A DNA stretch of 50,441 bases from Novosphingobium endophyticum (lineage in GTDB: Bacteria; Pseudomonadota; Alphaproteobacteria; Sphingomonadales; Sphingomonadaceae). Position numbers and translations under genes: made by a program. The notes beneath the pieces are model-generated. The model had not been told where the DNA came from. It made no database searches and was given only the letters and a program-made list of their open reading frames with translations. Positions within the stretch are counted from its first letter, which is position 1, and each line of letters starts with the position of its first letter. Of the stretch, positions 11,040-20,396 are shown piece after piece. The stretch covers positions 1 to 50,441 of the forward strand of contig NZ_BMHK01000025.1 in the NCBI RefSeq assembly GCF_014640675.1, given 5' to 3'.

Positions 11040-11375
11040 TCAAAACGGCATCTTGAAGCCCGGCGGCAGACCCATGCCCTGCTGCGCCTTGGCCAGTTCC
11101 TCGTTGGCGACAGAGTCGGCCTTGACCCGCGCGTCGTTGTAGGCGGCAGCGATCAGGTCCTCGAGCATCTGCTTTTCCGAAGGCTGCATCAGGCTGTCGT
11201 CAATCGCGACACCGATCACGCGGCCCTTGGCCGAACAGCGGATCCTGACGAGACCGCCACCGGACAAGCCCTCGACTTCCATCGTATCCAGCTTGGCCTG
11301 CGTTTCGTTCATCTGCTTCTGGATGGTCTCGGCGGCCTGCTGGGCGGCCTTGATCATCTCTTCCATCGATTTCAT
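11040..11375 (-). CDS. ybaB: YbaB/EbfC family nucleoid-associated protein
   Basis: A small DNA-binding protein, 111 aa, of the family whose gene almost always follows dnaX, as here. It starts MKSMEEMIKAAQQAAETIQK, has the family core VEGLSGGGLVRIRCSAKG and VAIDDSL, and ends with a Gly/Pro/Met-rich GMGLPPGFKMPF tail. The ATG at 11375 is preceded by GGAG at good spacing and lies 1 nt after the dnaX stop; the longer frame to 11426 would overlap dnaX and lacks homology. Translation is probably coupled to dnaX. Confidence 0.93.
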   Translation of the reverse strand: MKSMEEMIKAAQQAAETIQKQMNETQAKLDTMEVEGLSGGGLVRIRCSAKGRVIGVAIDDSLMQPSEKQMLEDLIAAAYNDARVKADSVANEELAKAQQGMGLPPGFKMPF

Positions 11376-11376
11376 T

Positions 11377-13239
11377 TCAACGTCTCCACTGCCGTCCGCC
11401 TCCGCCGATCGCGGCGGGACGGTCATCCTGTATCAATTCGGCGCCGGGAAAAGCGGCAAGCGTCGCCTCGACCAGCGGAGCGCGGCGAATGGCCTCGCTG
11501 TCGGCGTTCTTCCGCGCTTCGGCCTGCTCGACGAGCGTCGGCGCGCCTTCTCTTTCAACCCGCTCGACCTGCCAGCGTTCCCCCGTCACTTTGGCAAGGG
11601 CGCCGCGTATCAAAGCGGCGATGTCCTCCCTGAATGCCGGCGGCTGGCTGTAGCGCAACAGGCCCGGCGCCAGCTCGACCACGCGCACCTGCATGCGCAT
11701 GGTATTGGCGACCGAGAGTTCGCCCATGTGTTCGACTTCGTCAACGAGCGTTTCCCAGCGGGGCGAAATCGCCGCGGGTGCCGCCGCGGTCGGTGTATCT
11801 GGGCTGTGCGATTCCGCTCCGGCAGGCATTGCGACGGGCGCGCGCGAAGCGATCTCCTCGATCTTGCGCACGAGCGAGCCGGGGTCGGGCATGTCGGCCG
11901 CATGCATGATCCGCAGCAGCGCCATCTGCGCCGCGACCAGCGGATCGGGCGCGGACTTCACTTCGTCGTGCCCCTTGAGCAACAATTGCCATATGCGGTG
12001 GACCTGCCCGGCCTTGAGCGCCTTGGCCCAAGCCTCGATCGCCTCGCGCTCCTCCGCTGAAAACGCATCCACGACCACGCCGCCGACCTGGGCAACGGCC
12101 ACACGGTGCGCCAGCTCCATGAGCCCGCGCATCATCGCGATCGGCTCTACGCCGAGCGCGAACTGGCGCGCGACGAGATCGAGCAATTCGGACCCGTTGC
12201 CATCGAGGATCGCCGAGAGCAGCTTGCGCTGCACCGACTTGTCCGACAGCCCCAGCATGTCGCGCACCTTTTCGGCGCGAACCTGCCCCTCGCCATCGAG
12301 ATCGGCGTGCGCGATCGCCTGGTCGAGGATCGAGAGTCCGTCGCGCACAGACCCCTCGGCGGCAGCGGCGATCATCGCCAGCGCCTCCTCCTCGGCCTCG
12401 ACGCCTTCCTTGCCGCAGATACCGGCGAAATGCTCCGCGAGCATCGGTGTCGGTATACGGCGCAGGTCGAAACGCTGGCAGCGCGAAAGGACGGTAACCG
12501 GCAGCTTGTCCACTTCGGTCGTCGCGAAGAGGAACTTCACATGCGCTGGCGGTTCCTCAAGAGTCTTGAGCAAGGCGTTGAACGCATTGCGCGAAAGCAT
12601 GTGGACTTCGTCGATGATGTAGATCTTGTAGCGCGCCGCAACGGCGGCATAGCGCACCGCCTCGATAATCTCGCGCACGTCGTCGACGCCGGTATGCGAA
12701 GCCGCGTCCATTTCGATCACGTCGATATGGCGGCCTTCGGCAATGGCGACGCAAGGTTCGCACCGGCCGCAGGAATCGATCGTCGGGCCGCCCTGCCCAT
12801 CCGGGCCGATGCAGTTGAGCGCCTTGGCGATGAGGCGCGCGGTCGATGTCTTGCCAACGCCGCGCACACCGGTCATCAGGAAGGCATGGGCCAGCCGATC
12901 GCGCCTGATGGCGTTCGCCAGAGTCTGGACCATCGCCTCCTGCCCGATCAGTTCCCCGAAAGTCTGCGGACGGTACTTGCGCGCGAGCACGCGATAGGGC
13001 TGCGCGGGCGAACCGGCTGGCGCGGGCGGTGCAACCGCCGGAGCGGGGGTCGCCGGTTCGGGCAGCGTCGGTTCGGGCGTGGCAGCCACTGGTTCGGATT
13101 CGGGCGCGGGCTCTGATTCGCCGAACATCGAGGATTGCCCCGCCGCTTCCAGCTCAGCCGCGCTCGGCGCGGCTTCCTCTTGCTCCTCCTTGTCATCCCA
13201 GGGAGGCGTATCGCCGAACATGTCGCGTGAATCGTCCAT
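11377..13239 (-). CDS. dnaX: DNA polymerase III subunits gamma/tau
   Basis: Clamp-loader ATPase of the replicase. The N-terminal ~110 residues are a Pro/Ala/Glu-rich extension seen in sphingomonads. Then comes the AAA+ module: YRVLARKYRPQTFGELIGQ, Walker A GVRGVGKTSTAR, a zinc module CGRCEPC, Walker B IIDEVHML, sensor 1 LFATTEVDKLP. The clamp-loader collar and a C-terminal tau-like region (ISPRWETLVDEVE, LLRYSQPPAF) follow. 620 aa. No obvious A-rich slippery site was seen for programmed frameshifting to gamma. ybaB follows after 1 nt. Confidence 0.95.
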   Translation of the reverse strand: MDDSRDMFGDTPPWDDKEEQEEAAPSAAELEAAGQSSMFGESEPAPESEPVAATPEPTLPEPATPAPAVAPPAPAGSPAQPYRVLARKYRPQTFGELIGQEAMVQTLANAIRRDRLAHAFLMTGVRGVGKTSTARLIAKALNCIGPDGQGGPTIDSCGRCEPCVAIAEGRHIDVIEMDAASHTGVDDVREIIEAVRYAAVAARYKIYIIDEVHMLSRNAFNALLKTLEEPPAHVKFLFATTEVDKLPVTVLSRCQRFDLRRIPTPMLAEHFAGICGKEGVEAEEEALAMIAAAAEGSVRDGLSILDQAIAHADLDGEGQVRAEKVRDMLGLSDKSVQRKLLSAILDGNGSELLDLVARQFALGVEPIAMMRGLMELAHRVAVAQVGGVVVDAFSAEEREAIEAWAKALKAGQVHRIWQLLLKGHDEVKSAPDPLVAAQMALLRIMHAADMPDPGSLVRKIEEIASRAPVAMPAGAESHSPDTPTAAAPAAISPRWETLVDEVEHMGELSVANTMRMQVRVVELAPGLLRYSQPPAFREDIAALIRGALAKVTGERWQVERVEREGAPTLVEQAEARKNADSEAIRRAPLVEATLAAFPGAELIQDDRPAAIGGGGRQWRR

Positions 13240-13349
13240 CGCGGTCCAAACTAGGCGCAGGTGCGCCGGATGTCAGGGGGAAAGGCGATTGGCTCCACAG
13301 CCTCGTCTCGCCCATGCCGCCAAGGCGTATCATCGCAGAGTGGGCTGAA

Positions 13350-13436
13350 GGAGCCGGGCGACCCGCCGCTATCCGTTGTGGCTGCTTCCTTCCGGACCTG
13401 ACCAGATTGGCGAACGCAAACGTCCACCCGACTCCC
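13350..13436 (-). ncRNA. ffs: Signal recognition particle RNA (4.5S, small type)
   Basis: The minus strand carries the universal SRP apical hairpin GGTCAGGTCCGGAAGGAAGC, including the GGAAGG asymmetric loop and GGAA tetraloop region. The ends pair: 5' GGAGTCGGGTG (from 13435) with 3' CGCCCGGCTCC (to 13350), allowing G-U pairs. The exact ends may extend by a few nt. It works with Ffh to target membrane proteins. It lies between dnaX and a small complex-I-like gene, on the same strand. Confidence 0.93.
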
Positions 13437-13506
13437 GGAGCGCCATATGGATGGGGATCGAACCGAATGCAAGACCCGGCCGGAAGACCGGTTCGGGCGC
13501 TCGCCG

Positions 13507-13785
13507 TCAGCGGAAATTGTCGGCGTAGGCCTGAAGCTTGAGCCGACGCGGCGGCGTGGGGTGAACGACCGCGTCGATCCCGTAACGCTCGGCATAGGCC
13601 CTGGCTGCCTCGCACGAGGGAAACTTGAGCTGCACCTGCTGATTCATGTCGCCGGAGCCGGCCCAGCCCATCAGAGGATCGGGCTTCTTCGCCTCTGCGG
13701 GCACGAATTGGAGGACCCATTGGTCGAGCAGAGCCTTGCCGGACTGCATGGCGTTCTTCGGGCGCTGAAAGATGCGAGCGTTCAT
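13507..13785 (-). CDS. NDUFS4-like complex I accessory subunit (ETC complex I subunit conserved region)
   Basis: A 92-aa protein resembling the bacterial homologue of mitochondrial NDUFS4, found in alphaproteobacteria outside the nuo operon. Diagnostic parts: ARIFQRPKNAMQSGKA at the start, WVLQFVP, the conserved DPLMGWAGSGDMNQQVQLKF core, and AYAERYGI. It is expected on the peripheral arm of NADH dehydrogenase. It is located between the SRP RNA and hrpB, with its own ATG at 13785. Confidence 0.88.
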   Translation of the reverse strand: MNARIFQRPKNAMQSGKALLDQWVLQFVPAEAKKPDPLMGWAGSGDMNQQVQLKFPSCEAARAYAERYGIDAVVHPTPPRRLKLQAYADNFR

Positions 13786-13829
13786 GGCGAGCGCTTTGCC
13801 GCCGAATCGCGGAAGAAATCAAGCCGGAA

Positions 13830-16301
13830 TCATCGTCCCCGGGAGGCCTCGAAGGCATTTCGGGTCTTCAGGCTGGGATCTTCCGCCCAAGGCTCGTCCG
13901 GCCAACGGTGTTTTGGATAGCGCCCTTTCATGTCCCGCTGCACGTCGCGCCACGAACCGCGCCAGAAGCCCGACAGGTCACGCGTGGTCTGGATCGGGCG
14001 GCCGGCGGGCGACGTCAGCTTGAGCAGCAGCGGCTGCGGCGGCTCGCCGAATGTCGGGTGTGTGTCGAGCCCGAAAAGCGCCTGGACGCGTACCTCGACG
14101 CTGGGGCCGCCCTCATCCTCGTAGTCGATGGCGTGGCTTGTCCCGGCGGGGCTGCGGAACTCGGGCGGGGCCAGTCTTTCGAGCGCCTGCTGGTCATCCC
14201 ACGTCAGCCGACCGCGCAGCGCATCGTGGAGCGCGCCCTTGTCGAGGGCATCGAGCCGCCGCCCTAGCAGAGGCGCCAGCCAGAGGCCGAGATCGGCGAG
14301 CAACGCCTCTTCGGAAAGCGCCTCCAGCCCCGCATAGCGCGCGCGGCGCAGGAGCGAGAGGCTCGACTTGCCGAATGGCACCAGCGTCAGCCCCTTCTCC
14401 CGCACCCGGTCGAGCAGGAACGCCGAGATCGCCTCGGGATCGGGGGCCGGGTCCGGACCGCTCGCCAGCGTGATCGCCCCCATCCGGCGCTCCAGCCGCG
14501 CTTCCACACGCCCTTCCGCCTCGTTCCAGCGCAGCACCGAACGGCGCTCTATCCGCTCCGATAGCCATTCCTCGACTTCGGCGCTCTCGAGCGCTGCCCC
14601 GGAGAGAATGCGCGCGCCTTTCGCCTGACCCTGCGCATCGCCGATCGCCAGCCACTCGCGCGAAGCCAGCGGCGAAGCCGGGTCGAGAACGTAGCCCCTG
14701 CCGCCGGCCGAAAGCCAGGTCTCCCCCGAGGTATCACGGCGGCGCGCGACCATGTCCGGCCGGCCGAGCGCCAGAAGCACGCCGAGCGGAACCTGATCGC
14801 GCGGCGACGCTGCGCGAACCGGGGAGCGCGAGGAAACCAGCGAACGTGCCCGCCGCGCCCAGCCGTCCGCGAGCTTGCGCGAAGCCCCGGCGCGAGGCGA
14901 GCGATCCGCGTCCCAACGCGAGAGACGCTGCGCGAGGTCTTCACTGCGCCCTCCGAGCCCGCGCTCCTGCAGGAGCAGAGCCAGCCGCGCGGCCGTTTCA
15001 CCGGCACCAATCTTGCTGGCCCGCAGCACCATCGCCGCTTGTGCCGGCTCGATCGGCAGGCTGGCGACCTCGCGGCCGAACGGCGTGATCCGTCCTTCGG
15101 CATCGAGCGCCCCCAGCGCCGCCAACTGCCGGCGCGCGGCGTCCAGCGCGGGCGCGGGTGGAGGATCGAGCCAGGCCATCGCCGCCGGCTCGCCCGCGCC
15201 CCACTGCGCCAGCGAGAGCGTGAGAGGCGCCAGGTCACTGGTAAGCATTTCCGGCGGATCGAACTCGGGTCGTCCGGCGTGGGCAGCTTCTTCCCAGAGG
15301 CGATAGGCAGTGCCCGGCTGCTGACGCGCCGCCCGCCCGGCGCGCTGCGCCGCCGAAGCGCGGCTTGCGCGGTGCGTGACGAGCCGGGTGACGCCCGCTG
15401 CCTTGTCGAATTCGGCCCGGCGCGACAGGCCGCTGTCGACGACGACCGACACGCCATCGAGCGTCAGCGACGTTTCGGCGATCGCGGTGGCGAGAACGAT
15501 GCGGCGGCGCCCTTGCGGATCGCGGCGGATCGCCGCTCGCTGCGCGGCCGGCTCGCACTGTCCATGCAGCGGCAGGACCAGCGCGTCGGGAAGCCTTGCA
15601 GCGAGACGTTCCGCCACGCGCTCGATCTCACGCACGCCGGGAAGGAAAGCCAGCACGTCGCCCTGCTGCTCGCGCCAGGCCGTGAGGACCGCCGAGGTCA
15701 CCGCGTCCTCGATCCGCAGGTCCGGCGATGCGCCGAGCCAGCGGACGACCAGCGGAAAGGCCTTGCCTTCGCTTGCCACGACCGGCGTATCCCCGCGCAA
15801 CAGGCTGGCAAAGCGCGTTCCGTCGATCGTCGCCGACATGACCACGATACGCAAGTCCTCGCGCAGGATCTCGCGGGTCTCGATCGCCAGCGCGAGGCCT
15901 AGATCGCTGTCGAGGTGGCGTTCGTGCGCCTCGTCGAACAACACCGCGCTGATGCCGGTCAGGTCGGGATCGGACAGAATCGTCGAGACGAAAATCGCCT
16001 CTGTCATCACCAACACGCGCGTGTGACCCGAACGCTTGGTGTCGAGGCGCGTGACATAGCCGATGGTCTCGCCGGCCTTCTCGCCCAGCAGCTCGGCCAT
16101 GCGCTCTGCAGCGGCGCGCGCCGCGACCCGGCGCGGGGAGAGCAGGATGACCGTGCCGGTACACCAGTCCTCTCCCAGCAACGCCGGCGCAACCGCCGTG
16201 GTCTTGCCCGCCCCGGGGGGCGCGATGAGGACGCAGCCGGCATGACCGCGCAGTGCCGAAAGCACGTCGGGCAGCACGGCGCGGATGGGTAAATCGCTCA
16301 C
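13830..16301 (-). CDS. hrpB: ATP-dependent helicase HrpB
   Basis: A DEAH-box helicase of 823 aa. It has motif I APPGAGKTT (about 28-36), motif Ia LSPRRVAARAAAERM, motif II DEAHERHLDSD, motif III MSATID, motif V ATAIAETSLTLDGV, and motif VI QRAGRAAR. The C-terminal region DIDYEDEGGPSVEVRVQ-like and LSGFWRGSWRDVQRDMKGRYPKHRWP are HrpB-specific. The precise RNA substrate in this group is unknown. The start is GTG at 16301; the gene is divergent from the GGDEF-EAL gene. Confidence 0.95.
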   Translation of the reverse strand: MSDLPIRAVLPDVLSALRGHAGCVLIAPPGAGKTTAVAPALLGEDWCTGTVILLSPRRVAARAAAERMAELLGEKAGETIGYVTRLDTKRSGHTRVLVMTEAIFVSTILSDPDLTGISAVLFDEAHERHLDSDLGLALAIETREILREDLRIVVMSATIDGTRFASLLRGDTPVVASEGKAFPLVVRWLGASPDLRIEDAVTSAVLTAWREQQGDVLAFLPGVREIERVAERLAARLPDALVLPLHGQCEPAAQRAAIRRDPQGRRRIVLATAIAETSLTLDGVSVVVDSGLSRRAEFDKAAGVTRLVTHRASRASAAQRAGRAARQQPGTAYRLWEEAAHAGRPEFDPPEMLTSDLAPLTLSLAQWGAGEPAAMAWLDPPPAPALDAARRQLAALGALDAEGRITPFGREVASLPIEPAQAAMVLRASKIGAGETAARLALLLQERGLGGRSEDLAQRLSRWDADRSPRAGASRKLADGWARRARSLVSSRSPVRAASPRDQVPLGVLLALGRPDMVARRRDTSGETWLSAGGRGYVLDPASPLASREWLAIGDAQGQAKGARILSGAALESAEVEEWLSERIERRSVLRWNEAEGRVEARLERRMGAITLASGPDPAPDPEAISAFLLDRVREKGLTLVPFGKSSLSLLRRARYAGLEALSEEALLADLGLWLAPLLGRRLDALDKGALHDALRGRLTWDDQQALERLAPPEFRSPAGTSHAIDYEDEGGPSVEVRVQALFGLDTHPTFGEPPQPLLLKLTSPAGRPIQTTRDLSGFWRGSWRDVQRDMKGRYPKHRWPDEPWAEDPSLKTRNAFEASRGR

Positions 16302-16463
16302 CCGCGCTGCCTTATGTCAGACCCTCGATCCACGAAAGCCCTACGCAACGGCAAATGAATGGCCTTCGGCCTCCCGCTCATGTTGCGTCCACACTTAGTC
16401 AAGGATTTTCATCTAGTTCGGCAGCTGCGCCGGGAGCCGTGCGAATTGCCTTATGAAACACTG

Positions 16464-18398
16464 ATGATGAAACAGGACGGTCAACCGGGGCAGCATCCGC
16501 TGCCCGTCGCCCAGTATCTTCGGCTGCGCAGTCAGATTCCGCCGCTGTACGGCCTGCTGGCGATCAATTCAGTGATTCTGGCCTACACGCATCGCGCACT
16601 TGCACCCCAACTTCTCACCCTGACGATCCCCGCGGTTCTGGTAGGCGCCAGCCTGCTCCGCATGCTGATGTGGTTTCGTCCGGTCGTCGCGCGGGATTTC
16701 GAACCGGCCTTGGCCGAGGCCCGCCTGCGCCGGACGGTCTACGTGGCAGCGGCAATGGCCGCCGGCTTCGTCACCTGGGCACTCCTGCTCGCGAACTACG
16801 GCGGACCGTACGAGCAGAACCATTTCGCCATCTACGTGGTAATCACGTTGCTGGGCTGCGTATTCTGCCTGAACTACCTGCCGTCGGCCGCGATGCTCAT
16901 CTGCGTTGCGGTGCTAGCGGTATTTTTCGCCTACTGCGTCGCCAGAGGCAGCGAAGTCCTTCTCGCCATTGCCGTGAACGTCGCCTTGGTCGCGGCAGTG
17001 ATCCTCAAGGTTCTGCGGACTTCCTACGCATCGTTCGTCCACCTTGAAAGCACGCAAAGGGAGCTCACGCTGGAGCGGCGGCAGGCCCAGAATCTGGGCG
17101 AGGAAAACGCCCGTCTGGCCCAGACCGATGCGCTGACGGGCCTTCCCAACCGGCGGTATTTCTTCTCGGCGCTGGAAAGCCTGCTGGAATGCGCGGAAAG
17201 GAATGACCGGTTCTGTGTCGGCCTGATCGATCTCGACCGCTTCAAGCCGGTGAACGACACGCACGGCCACGTTCAAGGCGACCGGCTTCTTCAGCTGATC
17301 GGCGAGCGGATGATGATGCAGTGCCCGGCGAACGTGATTGTCGCGCGCCTCGGCGGCGACGAGTTCGGCCTGATCGTCATGGGTGGACTCGAACAGGCCG
17401 AAACCGTGACCCAGACGCTTTTCGGCGCGATACGGCAACCAGCCCGGCTGGGCGACGTGATCGTATCGGTCGGCTGCTCGGCGGGCCTTGCCGTCTACCC
17501 CGACGCGGCGACTTCCGCGAACAGCCTGTTCGACCGGGCCGATTTCGCGCTCTACCACGCCAAGAACAACAAGCGCGGCCAATGCGTGCGCTTCTCGGCC
17601 GAACTCGAGGACCTGATCCGTTCGGAACAGGCCCTCGATTCGGCCTTGCAGGCAGCGGACCTCAAGAACGAACTCTCCATCGTCGTTCAGCCCATCGTCC
17701 ATACGGAGACGATGACGCCGCTCGGCGTGGAGTGCCTGGCCCGCTGGCATTCACCCACTATCGGCTCCGCCGCCCCCGAACTCCTGATCTCTGCGGCCGA
17801 GCGCGTCGGACGCGCCCGCCAGGTGACGCTGACACTGTTCGACAAGGCCCTCGTCGCGCTCGACGTGATGCCGGAGGAAATGCGAATTTCCTTCAACCTT
17901 TCCGGCAACGACGTCGGCGATCCGGAAACGATCGACGCCCTGCTCGAACGGATCGCGGCGTCGGGACACAGCCCCACGCGATTGCTCTTCGAGATCACCG
18001 AAAGCTCGCTGATCTCCGAAATCGACAATGCCAGAACCGCGCTGGAACGGCTGCGCGCGCAAGGCGTGCGCATCGCGCTCGACGACTTTGGAACGGGCTA
18101 CTCCAGCCTCTCCTCGCTGCACCAGTTGCCGCTCGACATGATAAAGATCGATCGCAGCTTTGCCGCGCGACTGGACGAGGCCAACGGCCGCCGCCTGATC
18201 TCGGCGATCCGCAATCTCTCTCGCGCGCTGTCGCTGGATTGCGTGATCGAAGGGATCGAGACGGAAACCCAGCTTGTCAGCGCGCGTATGGCAGGCTTCT
18301 TGCTGGCACAGGGCTACTTCATCGCGCGGCCCATGCCGCTCGAGCAGTTCGAACGGCAGCTCCGCGGCCCGGAGGTGACGAACTGGAAAGTCGCATGA
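16464..18398 (+). CDS. Membrane-anchored GGDEF-EAL domain protein (c-di-GMP turnover)
   Basis: A 644-aa protein. The N-terminal ~190 residues hold about six hydrophobic segments with no recognised ligand domain, then a short coiled coil, a GGDEF domain (TDALTGLPNRRYF; intact GGDEF at 297-301), and an EAL domain. The EAL motif is ECL (423-425) and the catalytic context is kept: FNLSGNDV, FEITES, DDFGTGYSSL, IKIDRSF, EGIETE. The RxxD inhibitory site is absent upstream of GGDEF. Phosphodiesterase activity looks possible; cyclase activity is uncertain. The frame extends to 16359, but the ATG pair at 16464/16467 fits best; no strong Shine-Dalgarno. Confidence 0.88.
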   Translation: MMKQDGQPGQHPLPVAQYLRLRSQIPPLYGLLAINSVILAYTHRALAPQLLTLTIPAVLVGASLLRMLMWFRPVVARDFEPALAEARLRRTVYVAAAMAAGFVTWALLLANYGGPYEQNHFAIYVVITLLGCVFCLNYLPSAAMLICVAVLAVFFAYCVARGSEVLLAIAVNVALVAAVILKVLRTSYASFVHLESTQRELTLERRQAQNLGEENARLAQTDALTGLPNRRYFFSALESLLECAERNDRFCVGLIDLDRFKPVNDTHGHVQGDRLLQLIGERMMMQCPANVIVARLGGDEFGLIVMGGLEQAETVTQTLFGAIRQPARLGDVIVSVGCSAGLAVYPDAATSANSLFDRADFALYHAKNNKRGQCVRFSAELEDLIRSEQALDSALQAADLKNELSIVVQPIVHTETMTPLGVECLARWHSPTIGSAAPELLISAAERVGRARQVTLTLFDKALVALDVMPEEMRISFNLSGNDVGDPETIDALLERIAASGHSPTRLLFEITESSLISEIDNARTALERLRAQGVRIALDDFGTGYSSLSSLHQLPLDMIKIDRSFAARLDEANGRRLISAIRNLSRALSLDCVIEGIETETQLVSARMAGFLLAQGYFIARPMPLEQFERQLRGPEVTNWKVA

Positions 18399-18429
18399 TG
18401 CCCGGGACGTACACCGGCACGCACCGCGT

Positions 18430-19182
18430 CTAACCCGCGCGGCGGATTCCGTAGTCGATGCGAATGCGCACCCACACGCCGAGTTGCGGCCTGCCGTTGA
18501 TGCGGGGGGGAACCACCTCGAACTGCCAGGCGGCATTCTGGACCGCGCGCGCAAAGCCCGAGCCGCGAGGCGACTCCGCAAGTATCTGACAATTCTCGAC
18601 GCGGAAGTTCTCGATGGTCTGGCAGGCGATTTCGCCCCAACCGCTCGCCGGCGCATTCGCGGGAAGATAGCCGCCAAGCTGGGCGTCGCTCGGCTCGCGA
18701 TGCCACTGCGCGCGGTACAGAACCGCCCCGCCCGGACCTTCGCCGGGGCCATACGTTCCGCCCGTGCCACTGTCGCCCGGCCCGCTCGCAGCAGGACCGG
18801 TCGATTTCATTCTGCCGATATCCGATGCCGCGAAGTCCTCGCGCGACATCTTCAGGAACGTGAAGGCGGGCCGCTCTTTCTCGACCGGCTCATCGTTGAC
18901 CACGGGCGGCGTCACCCGGTCCTGCCTTGCCTGTTCGGCCTTCCGTTCGGGTTCGGCTTGCGTCTTGTTCTCGGCCTCCGCGCCATTTGTGTCGTCTCGG
19001 CCGCTGACGTCGAAGCTCGTCAGGCTCTGGCGCCGTTCCGGCGTGCTGACGACACCGCTTCCAAAGATCGCGAGCAGCAGCGCAAGCACCACCACCCCCG
19101 CCGAAAGCAGGGTCGAAATCACGCGTTGGCGGGGGGAGCCGGGCCGGTAACCCGCGACAGCCCGGTCTGGCTCGGAGCGCAT
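18430..19182 (-). CDS. TonB-like energy-transducer family protein
   Basis: A 250-aa protein with a short cytoplasmic start, one membrane helix (VISTLLSAGVVVLALLLAIF, about 22-41), a charged Glu/Lys/Gln-rich linker, a Gly-rich segment, and a C-terminal ~80-residue domain (GWGEIACQTIENFRVENC... VWVRIRIDYGIRRAG) resembling a TonB C-terminal domain. It lacks the usual proline-rich stretch. No exbB/exbD or receptor genes are nearby, so it may be an orphan or act in envelope sensing. The frame is open to 19407; the ATG at 19182 (MRSEPDRAVAGY) fits the topology. Convergent with the GGDEF-EAL gene. Confidence 0.7.
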   Translation of the reverse strand: MRSEPDRAVAGYRPGSPRQRVISTLLSAGVVVLALLLAIFGSGVVSTPERRQSLTSFDVSGRDDTNGAEAENKTQAEPERKAEQARQDRVTPPVVNDEPVEKERPAFTFLKMSREDFAASDIGRMKSTGPAASGPGDSGTGGTYGPGEGPGGAVLYRAQWHREPSDAQLGGYLPANAPASGWGEIACQTIENFRVENCQILAESPRGSGFARAVQNAAWQFEVVPPRINGRPQLGVWVRIRIDYGIRRAG

Positions 19183-19271
19183 GGCCGATCTCAATAGAGC
19201 CCGCTCGCGCGCACTGCAATCACGCCCTTGTTTCAGTCCGCCACCATCCGGTCGAAACTTCGGCCGAAGCG

Positions 19272-20288
19272 TCAGTAGCGGCGGGCGACAGCGAATTCGA
19301 CCGCCTCGACCATCGCATTGCGGGCCTCTCCGGCCGGAAAGCCGGCGATGGAATCGATGGCACGCTGGGCGAAATGACGCGCGCGTTCTCGGGTCGCCTC
19401 GACACACTTGTGGCGGTTGATCAACTCGACGGCGTGGGCGAGATCCTCGTCCTCGGTGCGGAAGCCGGCGATGGCTTCCTGCCAGAACTTGCGCTCAGTC
19501 TCGTCGCCGCGCGCATAGGCCAGGATCACCGGCAGAGTCATCTTGCCCTCGCGGAAATCGTCGCCCTTGTCCTTGCCGGATTCGGCGGCTTCCGAATCGT
19601 AGTCGATGGCATCGTCCACGAGCTGGAAGGCAATACCCAGATTGCGCCCATAGGCATCGAGAGCCTGCTCCTCGGCCTCTCCCTTTTCGGCAACCACCGC
19701 CGAAATGCGCGTCGCGGCCGCGAAAAGCGCGGCGGTCTTGGAGCCGATGATCTGGAGGTAGTGCTCCTCGCTCGTCTCGATCCTGCGCTGCGCGGTGAGC
19801 TGGTCAACTTCGCCCTCCGCGATCACGGAGCTGGCCTTGGACAGGATCTTGAGCACCTTGAGGCTGCCATCCTCGACCATGAGTTCGAACGCGCGGGTGA
19901 ACAGAAAGTCGCCCACGAGCACGGTCGCCGGATTGCCGTAGACGATGTTGGCGGCCGCCTTGCCGCGCCGCAGGTCTGAACCGTCGACAACATCGTCGTG
20001 CAGCAGGGTAGCGGTGTGGATGAACTCCACTGACGCCGCCAGCTTGTGGTGGCGCGTGCCCTGGTAGCCGCACAGTTCGGCCGCCGCGACCGTCAGCATC
20101 GGGCGCATGCGCTTGCCTCCGCCCGAGATCAGATGCCCCGCGAGCGCAGGTATCAGCGGAATCTCGCTCTGCATCCGGTCGAGGATGACGGAATTGACGC
20201 TGTTCATGCCCGCCGCCGTGAGGGCGAGCATGGGCGCCAGCGAAGGCTGCGAACCGCGCGGACGCAGATTGACGACTTGTGCACTCAT
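19272..20288 (-). CDS. ispB: Long-chain trans-polyprenyl diphosphate synthase (quinone side chain)
   Basis: Condenses isopentenyl diphosphate units onto an allylic primer to make the ubiquinone tail (decaprenyl is expected in sphingomonads; inferred). 338 aa. Seen: GGGKRMRPML, the first Asp-rich motif HDDVVDGSDLRRG (DDVVD at 98-102), KTAALFAAATRISAVV, and the second motif FQLVDDAIDYDSE with KDKGDDFREGKMTLP. The frame is open well upstream to 20690, antisense to the chorismate mutase gene, but conserved sequence begins at MSAQVVNLRP; an in-frame ATG at 20300 is an alternative. Confidence 0.93.
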   Translation of the reverse strand: MSAQVVNLRPRGSQPSLAPMLALTAAGMNSVNSVILDRMQSEIPLIPALAGHLISGGGKRMRPMLTVAAAELCGYQGTRHHKLAASVEFIHTATLLHDDVVDGSDLRRGKAAANIVYGNPATVLVGDFLFTRAFELMVEDGSLKVLKILSKASSVIAEGEVDQLTAQRRIETSEEHYLQIIGSKTAALFAAATRISAVVAEKGEAEEQALDAYGRNLGIAFQLVDDAIDYDSEAAESGKDKGDDFREGKMTLPVILAYARGDETERKFWQEAIAGFRTEDEDLAHAVELINRHKCVEATRERARHFAQRAIDSIAGFPAGEARNAMVEAVEFAVARRY

Positions 20289-20396
20289 CGCCGCGCGCAT
20301 TGCTCTTTCGCCGCGCCCAACGCAAGCGCGAATGCCATCCGGGAGCATTTGAGCAGGCTGGCACGAGCCCGGAACCCATGCTAGCGGAGCGGCACG

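Noticed and set aside
11377..13239. Programmed frameshift in dnaX to make gamma
   Set aside because: No A-rich slippery heptamer with a following stem was seen in the expected region.
16464..18398. Degenerate GGDEF or EAL domain
   Set aside because: GGDEF is intact and the EAL variant ECL keeps the metal-binding Glu with the other motifs present; only the inhibitory RxxD site is missing.
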